Part shown: positions 53,462-64,000 of the stretch, one piece after another
How positions within the stretch are numbered: position 1 is the first letter of the stretch
How the letters are laid out: the number at the start of each line of letters is the position of its first letter
Assembly (NCBI GenBank): GCA_029255685.2
Contig: CM055314.2
Coordinates: 1,878,399-1,942,398 of the forward strand
Origin: Silene conica
Taxonomy: Eukaryota > Streptophyta > Magnoliopsida > Caryophyllales > Caryophyllaceae
Length of the DNA stretch: 64,000 bases
Reading direction: 5' to 3'
Translations under genes and position numbers: made by a program
The notes under the pieces: generated by a model
The model's input: the letters and a program-made list of their open reading frames with translations, nothing else
Databases searched by the model: none
Told to the model about the DNA's origin: nothing

Positions 53462-56102
53462 ATGGATGTTCTTCATGATCCACACCCTACTCCTCTCTTC
53501 AGGTTCTCCCTCTTTCCCATTTTCAGCTTTCATTTCTTATATTTACCTGCAATACCCAATTGCCATTTATAGAATACACGAATTCTTATTTAAGACGGGT
53601 ATTTGGAAATATGGGAATAACATAAAGAATGAATGAAATCGAATGATTGGGATGGAGAGAATATGATTTTGCATTATGTAGAATGGTGACAATTGCAGTA
53701 GCCTTGATTTAATTACCTTTTACAGATCATTTTTCCAATTCTCTCTTCCATGGCAGTTTGATTGCTGCTTTATCTTATGGAGTTGCATCAATGGCCATGG
53801 TCTTTATCAACAAGGCCATTTTAATGCAGTACTCACACTCTATGACTCTCCTTACTGTCCAGGTATCACCTACCTCTTCCATTTTAATCTTCAAAGAGTC
53901 TTGCTTGAGACGGATAGTATGCGTCACAAGCTGAATACGGATACTTTACTTTCACAAACAGGGGCGAACCTAGTTAGTAGCAAGGGGTGGCGGGCGCTAC
54001 CCCAAACTTTAAAAAATTGACTTAGAAGACGGGTTTTTATTACCCCAAATATGGTTGAATAGTAGATAAATTACTGATATTTCATTAAATGTACAATAAA
54101 TATCTTGTGGTGCCATGGTAAAGGCTTTGTTTTTCAACCTGGGGTCCCGGGTTCGAATCGCCTTACTGGGTTCGCCCCTGTAATCACAAAAATGCAAGTG
54201 GGCATGCAAGTGGACAAAATGGAGCATCATATGGATAGTGCAACTTGCATTATGTGAGAGGGGGATTGTCCGTCCTCATTGAGAATTTGTGTTTAGTCTT
54301 AACCCTTCATTGCTTTCGCTTCCTGTCGCGCGGATATTACAAACTATTTCCTTTCTTTGTTACCTCACTGTCAGCAATTCGCAACAGCTTTACTTATCCA
54401 CTTTGGTCGAACTACGGGATTCACAAAGGCCAAGCCTTTACACATGGATACGGCTAAGAAGCTTTTGTGGGTTTCACTTTTCTACAATGCCAATGTAGCA
54501 TTTGCTTTAGCAAGCTTGAAAGGAGTCAATATCCCCATGTACATTGCCATTAAAAGGCTTACTCCACTTGCTGTGCTTGTCACTGGATTCTTGTCTGGGA
54601 AGAAAACACCTTCAACACAGGTTTCTACTTAATCATCCTACTTTGTTTCTGGATGATCAACTCTCATTCCTATGTTGCATATGCTTCATTGGTGCTAATA
54701 TGCCTTTTTCGTGCAAATATGCATTGTTTAGTCTTATAAGGTCATCGCTTAAACGTGAATTATGTAAAGGTTTGATACTGAGAAATTTGCTGTGTTGGCG
54801 TCTGAGACCGAGTTCACTGGAAGCAATCGGCTATGAACTCCTTTACCAATTGAAACTATGTGGTTTCTGAATTCTGATGTGACTTAGCTTCCCATGTTGC
54901 AGAAGTTAGATTTGGTGCATCTTCATGCAGACTTCCACTTAGGTCTTGATTGGTGCTCTGTTAGTCCGGGATGGTAGCTGTGGAATTTAGGAGCGTCAAC
55001 TTAAGGGATAACTTTTGTGTGTGCGTGTGTGTGTGCGCGCGCGCTTCATAATGGCTTTTTGGTTTGTTTTTCTGCACAGGTGAGCCTCTCAGTATTGCTG
55101 ACAGCTGCGGGTGTAATTATTGCAGCCCTTGGAGATTTTTCATTCGACCTTTTTGGTTACAGCATGGCCTTAATCTCAGTCTTTTTTCAGGTATGCTCTT
55201 CTTTGATAAGCATTGGTTAGGAACCGACTTTCTTATAGTTCTAGGGCATACGGTTTGCGTTGTTTTGTTTTGTTTCAAGCTTACACATTAAAGAGGACAC
55301 TATATGTGGATCTTATTTGCGCAATCAAAGTGGGGTCATTTTGGATGCAGACCATGTACCTAGTATTAGTCGAGAAGTCTGGCGCAGAGGATGGGCTTTC
55401 ATCAGTTGAGATTATGTTCTACAACAGTTTCTTGTCACTTCCGTTTCTTCTGTTTCTCATTATAGCAACAAGAGAAGTCCCAGAATCGCTAGCTTTATTA
55501 TTTGCAAAGGTAAGAAGCTTTTTTTTTCGTGGAATTAATTTACTCGTGCAGCCCAAAAAACAAACCGCTTGGACAAACCCTCCCCTAAGAGGGCGGCCAA
55601 ATTGACAAAAAGAAGAAAACAACGATAAAAAAAAACGTGAATTTGTAAATAGTTAATGTATATGATTGGCTTTCGTTAAATTTGAAGGCAAGTTATTTTG
55701 GTAACAGAGTTCATCCCTGTCATTTATGGCGATCCTTGTTGCTTCGTTAATCATGGGCATAGCTCTCAACTTCACCATGTTCCTATGTACAATCGTCAAC
55801 TCTGCTTTGACAACAACCATCGTAGGAGTTCTAAAAGGTGTTGGATCAACGGTATGCATATGATCCTGGCTTTATGAACTTGCTTTCTTTTTTGATGAGT
55901 GCGGTTTTCAGTTAATCTTACTCTGTTTCTGGTCCAGACACTGGGTTTTGTGGTACTCGGAGGAGTAGAGGTGCATGGTCTGAATGTGAGTGGACTGATT
56001 ATCAACACCGCTGGAGGAGTATGGTATACGTATGCCAAATACCAGGAAAAGAAGAAGATTTTGCCAAAGACGAGTATTGATGTCGAGGCTTACAGGAAAT
56101 AA
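53462..56102 (+). CDS. UGNT1: Nucleotide-sugar transporter (NST/TPT family), UGNT1-like
   Basis: Seven exons: 53462-53502, 53757-53862, 54375-54620, 55080-55190, 55351-55509, 55708-55851, 55938-56102. Phases agree and the product is 323 residues. The protein is almost wholly hydrophobic with about ten predicted membrane spans. It shows VFINKA (30-34), typical of nucleotide-sugar carriers, the conserved KGVNIPMYIAIKRLTPL and NSALTTTIVGVLKGVGST stretches, and a Lys-rich C-terminus (KYQEKKK) usual for Golgi/ER members. The pattern matches what I recall of Arabidopsis At4g32272, a Golgi UDP-GlcNAc carrier that supplies N-glycan and sphingolipid glycosylation. The substrate is inferred from that likeness. 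A four-codon upstream ORF (53406-53417) precedes the start. The gene is convergent with the CNGC gene, with 413 bp between stops. Confidence 0.92.
53959..54180. mobile_element. TIR element with CAGGGGCGAACC ends
   Basis: The left end CAGGGGCGAACCTAG is mirrored by TGGGTTCGCCCCTG at the right, the classic CAGGGGCG hAT terminus. Flanks share TCACAAA but no exact 8-bp duplication in phase. GTGGTGCCATGGTAAAGG and CCGGGTTCGAATCG inside look like tRNA promoter boxes, so a SINE-derived part is possible. It lies in intron 2 of the transporter. Confidence 0.65.
55016..55044. repeat. Alternating purine-pyrimidine tract (TG/CG)n
   Basis: A GTGTGTGCGTGTGTGTG run followed by CGCGCGCGC lies in transporter intron 3, shortly before exon 4. 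Such tracts can adopt Z-DNA and are length-variable. Confidence 0.85.
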
Positions 56103-56515
56103 TACTCTGATGGATGGCATGTCATTAATCATGTACTTCCACTTCCTTTCCTCGTATAAACCTTAGAAAGTCGGCACTTAGGCATAGCAGGAGAGCGGGT
56201 GTTGTATCTCGTCTAGTATTTTGAATATTTCTTCATGTTGTAGCTGTGTTTTCTGTATACTCGATACAATTATCAGAAAACAAGAAAAGAAAGGCAACAA
56301 ATTAAGATTTCAGGCCGAGTTTGTATCCATAAAATGATCGTTAGCAGCCACATTCGTTCACACAAACCGTTTCCAAGGCGAGTGTCAAAACTGAAATTTT
56401 CATTTCTATCTACAAAAGCTGATACAAATGTACAACCAAATCAATATGATTATATAACACCATGTAAAATCTACTGAATGACAATGACCTGTACTCTTTC
56501 TTTTTAGAATGACAA

Positions 56516-59500
56516 TTAATCAGTTGGCTTGCCGAAAAAATCAGGATCTTGAGGCTTCATCATCTTAGGCAAGTCGACTTCTCGTGATCTCTGCACCCCT
56601 TTTCTTGTATTCATGGCAAACTTTTTGGCCAAAAGAGCAACGCCTAGGTTTGGAGCGACTTGAGAAGAAGCTGGTTGTTCGGTGTTGCCATCGGAAGCTA
56701 CTTGATTAGTTTGAGAGTCGGCATTTGCGTAATGTGTAAATGAATCGGACTCTCTCAAACTGAGACTTTGTGCCATCTTTCTCTTCTTAAACCTCCTCCA
56801 AGCAGCTTGAAGAAAACAAGCTCCCCAAGTTCTCCATTGATGAGAGTAGTAGCGGAAAGTATGCTGCAGCTTTTTACTATGGAGACGCCTGAACTGGTTG
56901 GCGACAAACTTAAGGTCTTCTGCTGGCAAAGCAAAGGCTTCCACTTCATCTAACGTTTTAACCGTTCTTGTAGAGCATGGAAGATTAGCCGAGTTGGGTA
57001 ACAGCGCCCACGCTAGAAGTTCCTCGCCACAGAAGTCTCCCGGTCCTAAACTTATGGAATTGAAAAACCCTGACCGACCCCCATCTGTCGTTGAGCTCTC
57101 TAGTTTCCCTCTTATTATGAACAACATCTCTGTCACGGGATCTCCTTCCCGAACAATGTATGTGCCTGTTGTACTCAGAGATGAACTTAGCCGCTCACAT
57201 ATAGCATCTAGTAGTTGCGCGTCCATTTGAGCAAATAAAGGCACCTGCATAGGAAGTGTGTATTAGGAATATTAATAATAGTTGGGCCTCAACCATCACC
57301 TTAAGGTTTTGGTTGAGATGGTTCATTTATCATGGTATCAGAGCCAGAACCCGCACACGGTATGGGGGAGCCTGTGCAAACCAACCACTCTTCAAGCCCA
57401 ATGGGCATTCGAGTGATAGTTGGGCCTCAACCATCACCTTAAGGTTTTGGTCGAGATGGTTCATTTATCGGTGTGTTAGCAACTTGTGTGGATTTCTAAA
57501 AGGAATCCGGTGTTAAAGAAGGTACATACTCGTCTGACAAGGTCAAGGCAGAGATGGCGTTGGATATCACGCCTTAGATCAGTCGGCAAGGAACTGAGGA
57601 TAGCTTCTTCGTGGACTCCTCGGGTAGCCAGCCACTTGTACTGAACAAACCGTCTTACTCTTTCTTGCAAGTGCTCAGGAAGCTGCCGATGTTTCATCCA
57701 CTCTTCAGTGTCGCGCCTCCTAAGTCTCCATTCCTCCAGCCTTGAAGTGATAGATTGCAAATAAGTCTGGAACATTATGTTCAAGCATGGAGAAAGAGTA
57801 CAGTCAGTCTAAGTCAGTCAGAAATCTGGAATCAAATCATTACATAGTCGATATTAATCCCACCTGCATATTTCCTATCAAGAGGGAGAACAGAACCAAA
57901 CCGATGATGCAGATCACACTCGCGAATAAAGTTTCCCATACGAATGTGCTTGTATCCAAATTCTGTCCATATGAACTGCAAAATCATACACGCGTTAGAA
58001 TTGGTACCTGGTGCAAAGTTACATAGCAATCACAGGATGTTTTTTTTTTATGACGAGGGGGGTTGAATCCCCCGGGCCCATCCATTCCCGCACCACCACA
58101 TGGACCATGTAAGCCACCCCTTTCGGGGCTGCAGTGGCCAAGTGGTCATAGCAATCGCAGGATGTTGAGACACAAGAGGTAATCTATTTGGGACGAGTAA
58201 CGTACCTCAGCTGTTGTAATCCCCACCATAAACAATAGAAGTACTTGTCGATGATGTTATCAGAGACGACTTTTTTGAGGATTGCATTTTCAAACATCCC
58301 ATAGTCGAAGTTAGTGTCTGGGTTGTTAGGATCACAGTTAACGAACACTTGTGTGCTATTTGCCCAGATTATACGATCAGCATCAAACGACATAGTACAG
58401 TCCAAGAAACTGCGACGACATGTGATGGGGGATTGTTCGCTCTTACATTCTTTCTTCCAGCATGATGAGAACCTTTCTACAGACAGCAGATACCATGCTG
58501 CCCCCAACACCTATAAATCACAACAACAGATATCAAATTAGAAAATATTCCTAATAGAATTGATGCATGCTCTTTATATCACAAGGTGACTGTTTTTTAC
58601 ATGACTAGCCAACATGTACAGTAGAAGATTGTATGCAGCTCCGGCCCAAGCAGTTTTGGTGACAACACCAGCAGCTTTAACAATCTCGGCATTTAGCGGG
58701 AAGATCAGATATACCCTTAGAACATATTGGATCAAGACAATCAACTGAAGTGCATTATAGGTACTTCTTGACTGGGAGAGCTCGAGTACAGGAATGATGC
58801 ACCATATCACAAACTGCAAAGGAAAAATTTCTATATCATCTATCAAAGGTTTAGGCCCTGTTTGGCAAACGGCATAAGCAGATTCATAATAGCAGATAAC
58901 GTTAGCATGATACGGTTAGTAGATTTTAATAAAATGTTTGACTATTAGATTAAATTAGCAGATTAAAAAATGGTGTTTGGTAAATAGCAGATTACAGGAT
59001 AATTAGAATAGTTTCAGGTATAAATTGAATATGCTAATACAATATGCTGCTATTAGCAGCATATTCAAAAATAGTAGATTCCAGCCAATACGCTATGAGA
59101 ATATGCTATTTACCAAACACATGAAAATAGTAGATTGATTGGTCAACCCACTAATTATGCCGGAATCTACTAATTTCTTTCAATATGTTGTTTACCAAAC
59201 AGCACCTTAAATGATACACATAACCACATGAGAAGGATCAATCCAATAACGGCTAGAGAGTCGATAAAGTCCAGGACTTGGTAAATACCTGAGGTAGAGG
59301 CAGTGCTGCAAGGAGATCAATTGCAAAACCAGATCGAATATACCTCCTTGAAATCTGTTTTCTATCAGTGACAAGTTCGCCTCTTCCAAATATCCTAGAA
59401 CTGGGTGCTACAAAAGCTGTACGGAATCTGATAACAACATGTAAGATGTAGAAAATATCTGCTAGAGTTCGGAGAAGGGTGAGAGGTACTCCCAGTGGAA

Positions 59501-61509
59501 TATTCCTTGTAAGACATGATGTCCTGCCTTCAACATTGACTTGAGGGAGATAAAAGAACAGTGGATCAACAAAGAGCGCCACAAGACACGCCACCAAGAA
59601 AACTCGATTCCATACCAGGACTTCCTCGCTTGAAGGATCAAGTGTTCTCTTCCACCAGGGTTGATCACCACCAAGTTTCTCGTCACTTGAGAAAACCTTG
59701 AAAGTTGGTAACTTGAAAGCTTCCCCTAATCTGTTTATACCACTCCCTAAACTATTTCCAAATCCGCTACTACTGAGTAAAGGAACAGTTGGTTTGTAGA
59801 AGGGAGAGGCTGATGATTTTTCTGACGGAAAGGAATCACTTCTTCCCCATGAATAATCTGTACTCTGGTTGCTATTCTCATAGAAGCTGGCATCAAATAC
59901 GGAAATAAATCATTTTCAGCAAGAAAATAAAGGAGCTCAAACCCAGGTTGAACTCTTCTTTTTTATAGTAAAGATTCCCCAAGTTTAATCCTAGTACATC
60001 AATTTATCATACAAAATATATAGCTTAGAAACGACCCTTTCTAGCCGAGGTTCAAGTTGATAGAGGAACCGTTTCAACCAAAACCTTAAGGAGATGGTTG
60101 AGGTCCAACTATTATTAATATTCCTAGTACACTCCCTCACTCAAATGCCCGTTGGGCTTGAAGAGTAATTAGTTTGCACAGGCTGCCCCATACCGTGTGT
60201 TGGGTTTCCACTTCGTGTTTTTGAGGGGTTTTTGAGGTTGCCATGATCCGAACCCGTGACCTTCGGTCACACTGGCTCTGATACCATGATAGAGGAACCG
60301 TTTCAACCAAAACCTTAAGGTGATGGTTGAGGTCCAACTATTATTAATATTTTCCTAATACAAGTAAGATTACACCAAAACGGTCTGCTCTCAGGCTCTC
60401 TGAGCCTCGTTTTTCATGATCATTTGAATTCAGATATCTAATACCCTACATAGTATTTTCACATTTTGTATGAAACTATCAAGTTTGACGTTAATCAGTC
60501 TAGAAACCCGGCTCTGAACAAGTGCAACCTATGCTGTCCTCACTCAAAGATCAGCTCCTCAGGTTCCAGAAGAGAAACTGTTGCAGTTTTCTGTACATTG
60601 TAAAATTGTCTTTGAAGGTTTCGTTTAGATTATTACCGTCAATTTTCTTTCTAATTTCTATTGTATTCATTTCTTGTTTCAATTCAGAGCTCTTGGGCAT
60701 TGATTTTCTCACTAAACAACAATTCTTTACCAATTTTTTCGGTTTTTTATTAGTTTTTACTCCGAATGTATGTTTTGCACTTACATTCAATTCTAGACAG
60801 CATCGTGAAATAATCGTAGACCCGCTTGCTAAAAACAATTAATTGGAATATTAATAATAGTTGGACCTCAACCATCCCAAAAAAACCCCTCAAAATCTCA
60901 CGAAGTGGAAACCCAGCACACGGAAACTTATTTAGAAAGTGAATGTGATGTGGTAAAGAAGGGGCATCGATAGTTGTTTATATTTGAAAGTTGCGAACCC
61001 TCTTTTAAATCTCGCACAGAGCCCCCAAAATAGCAGGGACAGACGGACGACTCTGTCGACTATTGTCAAGAAAACAACTCAACCAAAAGCTTAAGCCGAT
61101 GGTTGAAGTTCCTTGATTCGTTTTATATTCTAACACTCCCCTCACACGAAGGCACTTTTTTTTCTTTTCTTGGGCTTGAAGACTTGAAGTGTGGGTGCAG
61201 GCGGGATTCTCTTGCCTGTTTTAATTATCCACTTTAGAATGGAGGGGGCATTGATTCGTTATATTCTATTCGTTTTATATTCTAACAACTGTCGACTGTC
61301 GTCCTACCAAGAATATAATGCACATTAGAGTTAAAACAGGTAAAAACAGTCCAAATTCAGCAGCAGCAGCAGCAAGAAAAGCATTTCGATTGGAGAAATT
61401 AGAAGAAGAAGAAACATTGGGGGAGGGGGTGAGTATTAGGATCTGGGTAGAAATGTAAAGAATGGTTGATTGAATCATACCTGACGCGAGAATCCTTGTG
61501 GGAAGCCAT
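56516..61509 (-). CDS. Cyclic-nucleotide-gated ion channel, group III (CNGC14/15/17-like)
   Basis: Seven exons on the minus strand: 61509-61481, 59886-59289, 58813-58601, 58510-58206, 57975-57864, 57766-57530, 57244-56516. Phases agree; 740 residues. It is a plasma-membrane (or nuclear-envelope) cation channel subunit, usually Ca2+-conducting. S1 begins near VWNRVFLVACLVALFVDP, then comes the family motif SSRIFGRGELV. The pore filter is GQNL (385-388). The C-linker includes RRDTEEWM and QYKWLATRGV. The cyclic-nucleotide-binding core GPGDFCGEELLAWAL starts near 566, and an IQ-type calmodulin site FLQAAWRRFKKRK lies at 642-654. The tail ends KPQDPDF before the last residues, as in CNGC14/17. 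The first exon codes only ten residues (MASHKDSRV plus a split Ser) and is followed by a 1.6-kb intron carrying a TRIM. Confidence 0.94.
57261..57470 (+). mobile_element. TRIM copy with internal deletion
   Basis: The left LTR is full (TATTAGGAATATTAATAATAG...CATTTATCA) and the primer site TGGTATCAGAGCC is intact. The tRNA-like part of the body is lost, and the right LTR lacks its first part (starts TAGTTGGGCC). GTGTG flanks both sides (57256-57260, 57471-57475). It lies in the last CNGC intron. Confidence 0.88.
58040..58146 (-). mobile_element. 5'-truncated SINE with 18-bp target duplication
   Basis: It is the 3' half of the SINE family (ends GGCCAAGTGG..., GGGGTGGCTTACATGGTCC in minus sense, then a poly-A tail read as T). 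CATAGCAATC(A/G)CAGGATG flanks both sides (58022-58039, 58147-58164). Truncation at the 5' end is normal for reverse-transcribed SINE insertions. It lies in a CNGC intron. Confidence 0.92.
58854..59206. mobile_element. PIF/Harbinger-like MITE in CNGC intron
   Basis: The ends GGCCCTGTTTGGCAAAC and GTTTACCAAACAGCACC are inverted repeats, with TTA on each side (58851-58853, 59207-59209). Internal palindromic words such as TAGCAGATTA and TAGTAGATT recur. Confidence 0.85.
60058..60360 (-). mobile_element. Complete TRIM with two LTRs and target duplication
   Basis: Two LTRs of about 72 and 74 bp (TGATAGAGGAACCGTTTC...CCTAGTA / CCTAATA) flank a body with GGCTCTGATACCA (complement of the primer site) and GATCCGAACCCGTGACC. 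CAAGT flanks both sides (60053-60057, 60361-60365). It lies in CNGC intron 1 and has the same orientation as that gene. Confidence 0.93.
60842..60925 (+). mobile_element. TRIM fragment
   Basis: TGGAATATTAATAATAGTTGG and CCTCAACCATCCC join directly to CACGAAGTGGAAACCCAGCAC, so the rest of the LTR, the primer site and part of the body are deleted. It lies in CNGC intron 1. Confidence 0.75.
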
Positions 61510-61525
61510 GGTTGATGAAATTGAG

Positions 61526-61570
61526 TCAAATGCAAGAGCTGAAGCAGAAACCCGAAACCGGGTTCCTCAT
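61526..61570 (-). promoter_or_regulatory. Upstream ORF in the CNGC leader
   Basis: A 14-codon reading frame (MRNPVSGFCFSSC then I and stop) lies 16 bases upstream of the CNGC start at 61509, in a different frame. If the transcript starts upstream of 61570 it could lower translation of the channel. The transcript start is not proven. Confidence 0.45.
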
Positions 61571-61579
61571 AAGAAACAC

Positions 61580-61585
61580 CTGCTG

Positions 61586-61618
<33 letters not shown>

Positions 61619-61622
61619 TGCT
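61580..61622 (-). repeat. (CAG)n microsatellite in the probable CNGC 5' UTR
   Basis: About eleven CAG units in transcript sense, with GGCAGG interruptions at both ends, lie just upstream of the uORF. A smaller CAG/CTG run is at 61360-61373. The array can vary in length. Confidence 0.85.
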
Positions 61623-61825
61623 GGTTTCAGAAATGGCGAGGAATGAAGTGAATGTTTTAGGACAGGAGATCGGAGGTTGACTTTGTAGAGCAACAGGTAC
61701 AGATTGCCATACCAATACCAAAATAAGTTGAAAGATTGGCAAACAATATAATAATGGTGTATATTGTATATATACAATGCAAGTAGAATCAAAGAATGAA
61801 AGAAAGAAAGGAAAAGCAGCTAAGT

Positions 61826-62195
61826 CTTGCTCGCGACGGACATATCCGTCACAAGTTTGCTACTCCCGATGCAATTGCGACGAATATACCCGTCATAAAT
61901 GAGAATTTGTCGGGAAAAAGAAAGAGTAATGACAGCTCACATGACTGTTTTTTAAGTTAGTTAAATACAGAACACTTGCATGTTTATGGGAAGACTTCAA
62001 AGTGCTGGAATTGTGGGATGCACATTTTTAGACTACACAAATTCTCATTGACGGCGGTATCCGTCACAAGCTTGTGATGGATATCATTTACTTTCACAGA
62101 ATATTCACTTTTTCGCTCTCTTCGACACTACTCACGTGGTCCCCTTTCTCCACTAACTCATTTTGTATCCATTTTATCTCACAAAATATCCGTCA
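61826..62195. repeat. CGTCACAA-type MITE copies
   Basis: Two copies: 61826-61912 (CATATCCGTCACAAG, CGTCATAAATGAGAATTTG) and 62030-62195 (ATCCGTCACAAGCTTGTGATGG, then CACTACTCACGTGGTCCCC and CACAAAATATCCGTCATAAATG). The second matches 15945-16118 closely. Confidence 0.7.
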
Positions 62196-62540
62196 TAAAT
62201 GGATACGACACGGAGGACACGGTATCTCATGAAATTTCTCATGAAATTTAGGATACGGAACATGTCATTTAAATATAATAAAATATATATCCATAAATGA
62301 CGTATTATTTTATTTTTATTATGTATTTGGAACTAAATCTAAATAAGTAACACGGGTTTAATTCGATTTTTACTATAACTAATTCTCATTTTTTTCACCC
62401 AAACTCATCTTTTAATCGACCTTTTTTAAAATTTTATTACTCGTCTATAATATGTTTAGCCATGTGTCCAACGAGTGTCGGGAGTCCGTGTGTCGGACAC
62501 GGGACGACTAATTAAGAGAACTGTCCGTGCTACATAGATT
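62196..62540. mobile_element. hAT MITE copy with worn ends
   Basis: It shares ACACGG..AAATTTAGGA, AAATATAATAAAATATATA, TATAATATGTTTAGCCATGTG and GTGTCGGACACGGGACGACTA with the copies at 13178, 38595 and 40952. It ends GTCCGTGCTACATAG. The left end is fused to the preceding CGTCACAA element and no target duplication is seen. Confidence 0.75.
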
Positions 62541-64000
62541 CTCATTGGAGCGAGCATTGTTCATTACAAGCTGAGGACGGATAATGTCCTTCTTATATAA
62601 TACAAGTTGCACTATTTATATGACGCTCCATTTTCTTCCACCTGCTTGTCCAGTTATATTTTTGTAAGAGTAAATTATTCGTTTTCGGCTTGTGACGGTA
62701 CCGTCACAAGCAAAGCAAGATTCTTTGCTACAATTAAACCGACCCCTTTTAATGATTTCCATTTTCATTCTGTTTTCTCCATCGTTTTTCAATTCATCTT
62801 ATTGCTTTTCACATACGCTTTTTTCTAATTTCTATATCAACAATTTACTTTTAAAAAGTCATTATGCACTACCTTTCATTATTCATTTACTTCCCCCCTA
62901 AGAAAAACTAAATTAAATTTCTATTTTCCGTTCCTCACAAAATCTAATAAAAAGGTTTAAAATTCTTCAATTATGAGTCTTACTTCCCATGTCAAATAAA
63001 TAATCATTTTGTTTTAATAATTAATTACATACATTTTCATTTTCATTTTCATTGATTTAATTGAGATTTTTTCTATTAGGTTTACTCATTTTTTTTGTTA
63101 AATTAAAATATTGTATAGGACTTAAAATTTTATCATTGTCAACTTTCGAGAGCGCAAGGCTTACAACCACTGTCTTCATGATAAATTTAGGAAATAAACT
63201 CATTTTTCATTTCTAACAAGGAAATTAATAAAGAGTTCTACAAATCGCAACTTCAGAATACAATAATTAAAGCAAAAAGACAAGATAGCAAAATATCGCC
63301 AAGTTTTTCTGTAGATCTTCTACTATGATAGCTACCTTAGCACCTCTTGAAGATCCTCCATACCCAAGTTTTTCATTGCCTTTATCCTTACTCGGATGCC
63401 CTAAATAGTAAATACAATAACAAGGGTTAAAGATCACAACTTGTATCTAAATACCAAAGTTGAGATCGAAATCAAAAATATAAACGATTAGGGAAATTTA
63501 TTAGGGTGTAAATTTAGAAAAGTTGACTTTAAAAGAGTGCAAAAATTAATTAAACCTTTTTATTTTGATTATGAAGGTGGGTTTGATTTTTATCCGCGAA
63601 ATAAATATGCTTATTAAAATTATGCCTAAATAACACCCCTAACCTTAAAGTTAGGTCCTCTTTGTAAACAATTGAGAGTTTGGAAACAATAAGAACCATT
63701 TTTTTGGGACTTCATTTCAATTAAGTTTAAAGGCTCATTCAATATAATTAAGTTCAATTTTGTAGATTTTGGGGGGCACAAATAGGATTATACATCCAGA
63801 TGTATATGAGCATTGTACATCTAACACAAATGTAATTGAGCTTATATGTAATTCTTTTCGAGCTTTTAACAATTTTTTCTTACACTTTAATTTTGTTGAG
63901 TATGTGTATTTTTTCAAAGCTTATTACATTAAAATTTATTTATTTTTGAGTTTATTAAAGTTTACAAGTTAGATTTTATTTTTTTCGGCCAAAACTCAAT
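62541..64000. other. AT-rich intergenic region, no gene recognised
   Basis: Short reading frames occur but show no family features. One palindromic site, TTGTGACGGTACCGTCACAA (62691-62710), is the fused end of the CGTCACAA family. The remainder is AT-rich with homopolymer runs. Confidence 0.4.

Noticed and set aside
54100-54175. A tRNA gene around GGTTCGAATCG
   Set aside because: B-box-like word only; no cloverleaf or acceptor stem can be formed. It belongs to the CAGGGGCG element. The same applies to GGTTCGAATCC in the TRIM bodies.

Overview
The window is nuclear DNA of a flowering plant, most likely a eudicot. It holds intron-split genes with GT-AG junctions, protein families specific to land plants (an AHK5-type histidine kinase, a group III CNGC channel, a plant ABC1 kinase), and many plant transposon types: TRIM, SINE, hAT, PIF/Harbinger and Stowaway MITEs, and Gypsy and Copia remnants. 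The species cannot be fixed from the sequence.

Layout. 1-700: last exon of a nepenthesin-like aspartic protease (+). 1713-4286: a four-exon gene (-) that I read as a very divergent PCNA-like sliding clamp with an N-terminal 11-residue repeat. Its first intron is full of telomere-like CCCTAAA sequence, and a decayed paralogue fragment lies just upstream near 5.5 kb. 4.5-16 kb is mostly mobile DNA: hAT MITEs, a collapsed Gypsy element with target-site duplication, and a Copia 5' fragment. It also holds a 55-residue membrane protein gene (-, 12855-13114). 16444-32962: a 14-exon ABC1/UbiB-type kinase (+). 35869-42122: an 8-exon PP2C phosphatase (+). 43470-49815: an 11-exon cytosolic hybrid histidine kinase of the AHK5/CKI2 type (-). 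53462-56102: a 7-exon Golgi-type nucleotide-sugar transporter like UGNT1 (+). 56516-61509: a 7-exon cyclic-nucleotide-gated channel of the CNGC14/15/17 group (-). 61.6-64 kb: MITE debris and AT-rich DNA with no gene seen.

For each of the five large genes I placed every exon by splice-site phase. The summed coding lengths are exact multiples of three (728, 322, 969, 323 and 740 codons before the stop), so all look intact. The PCNA-like model also closes in phase (383 residues). The genes do not form a pathway; they are neighbours in a gene-rich island. PP2C and the histidine kinase are convergent, as are the transporter and the channel.

The most unusual items are the divergent PCNA-like gene with its repeat-bearing N-terminus and telomere-like intron, and a family of miniature LTR retrotransposons (72-bp LTRs). 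That family is present in at least eight places, one of them a three-LTR, two-body tandem flanked by a perfect 5-bp target duplication.
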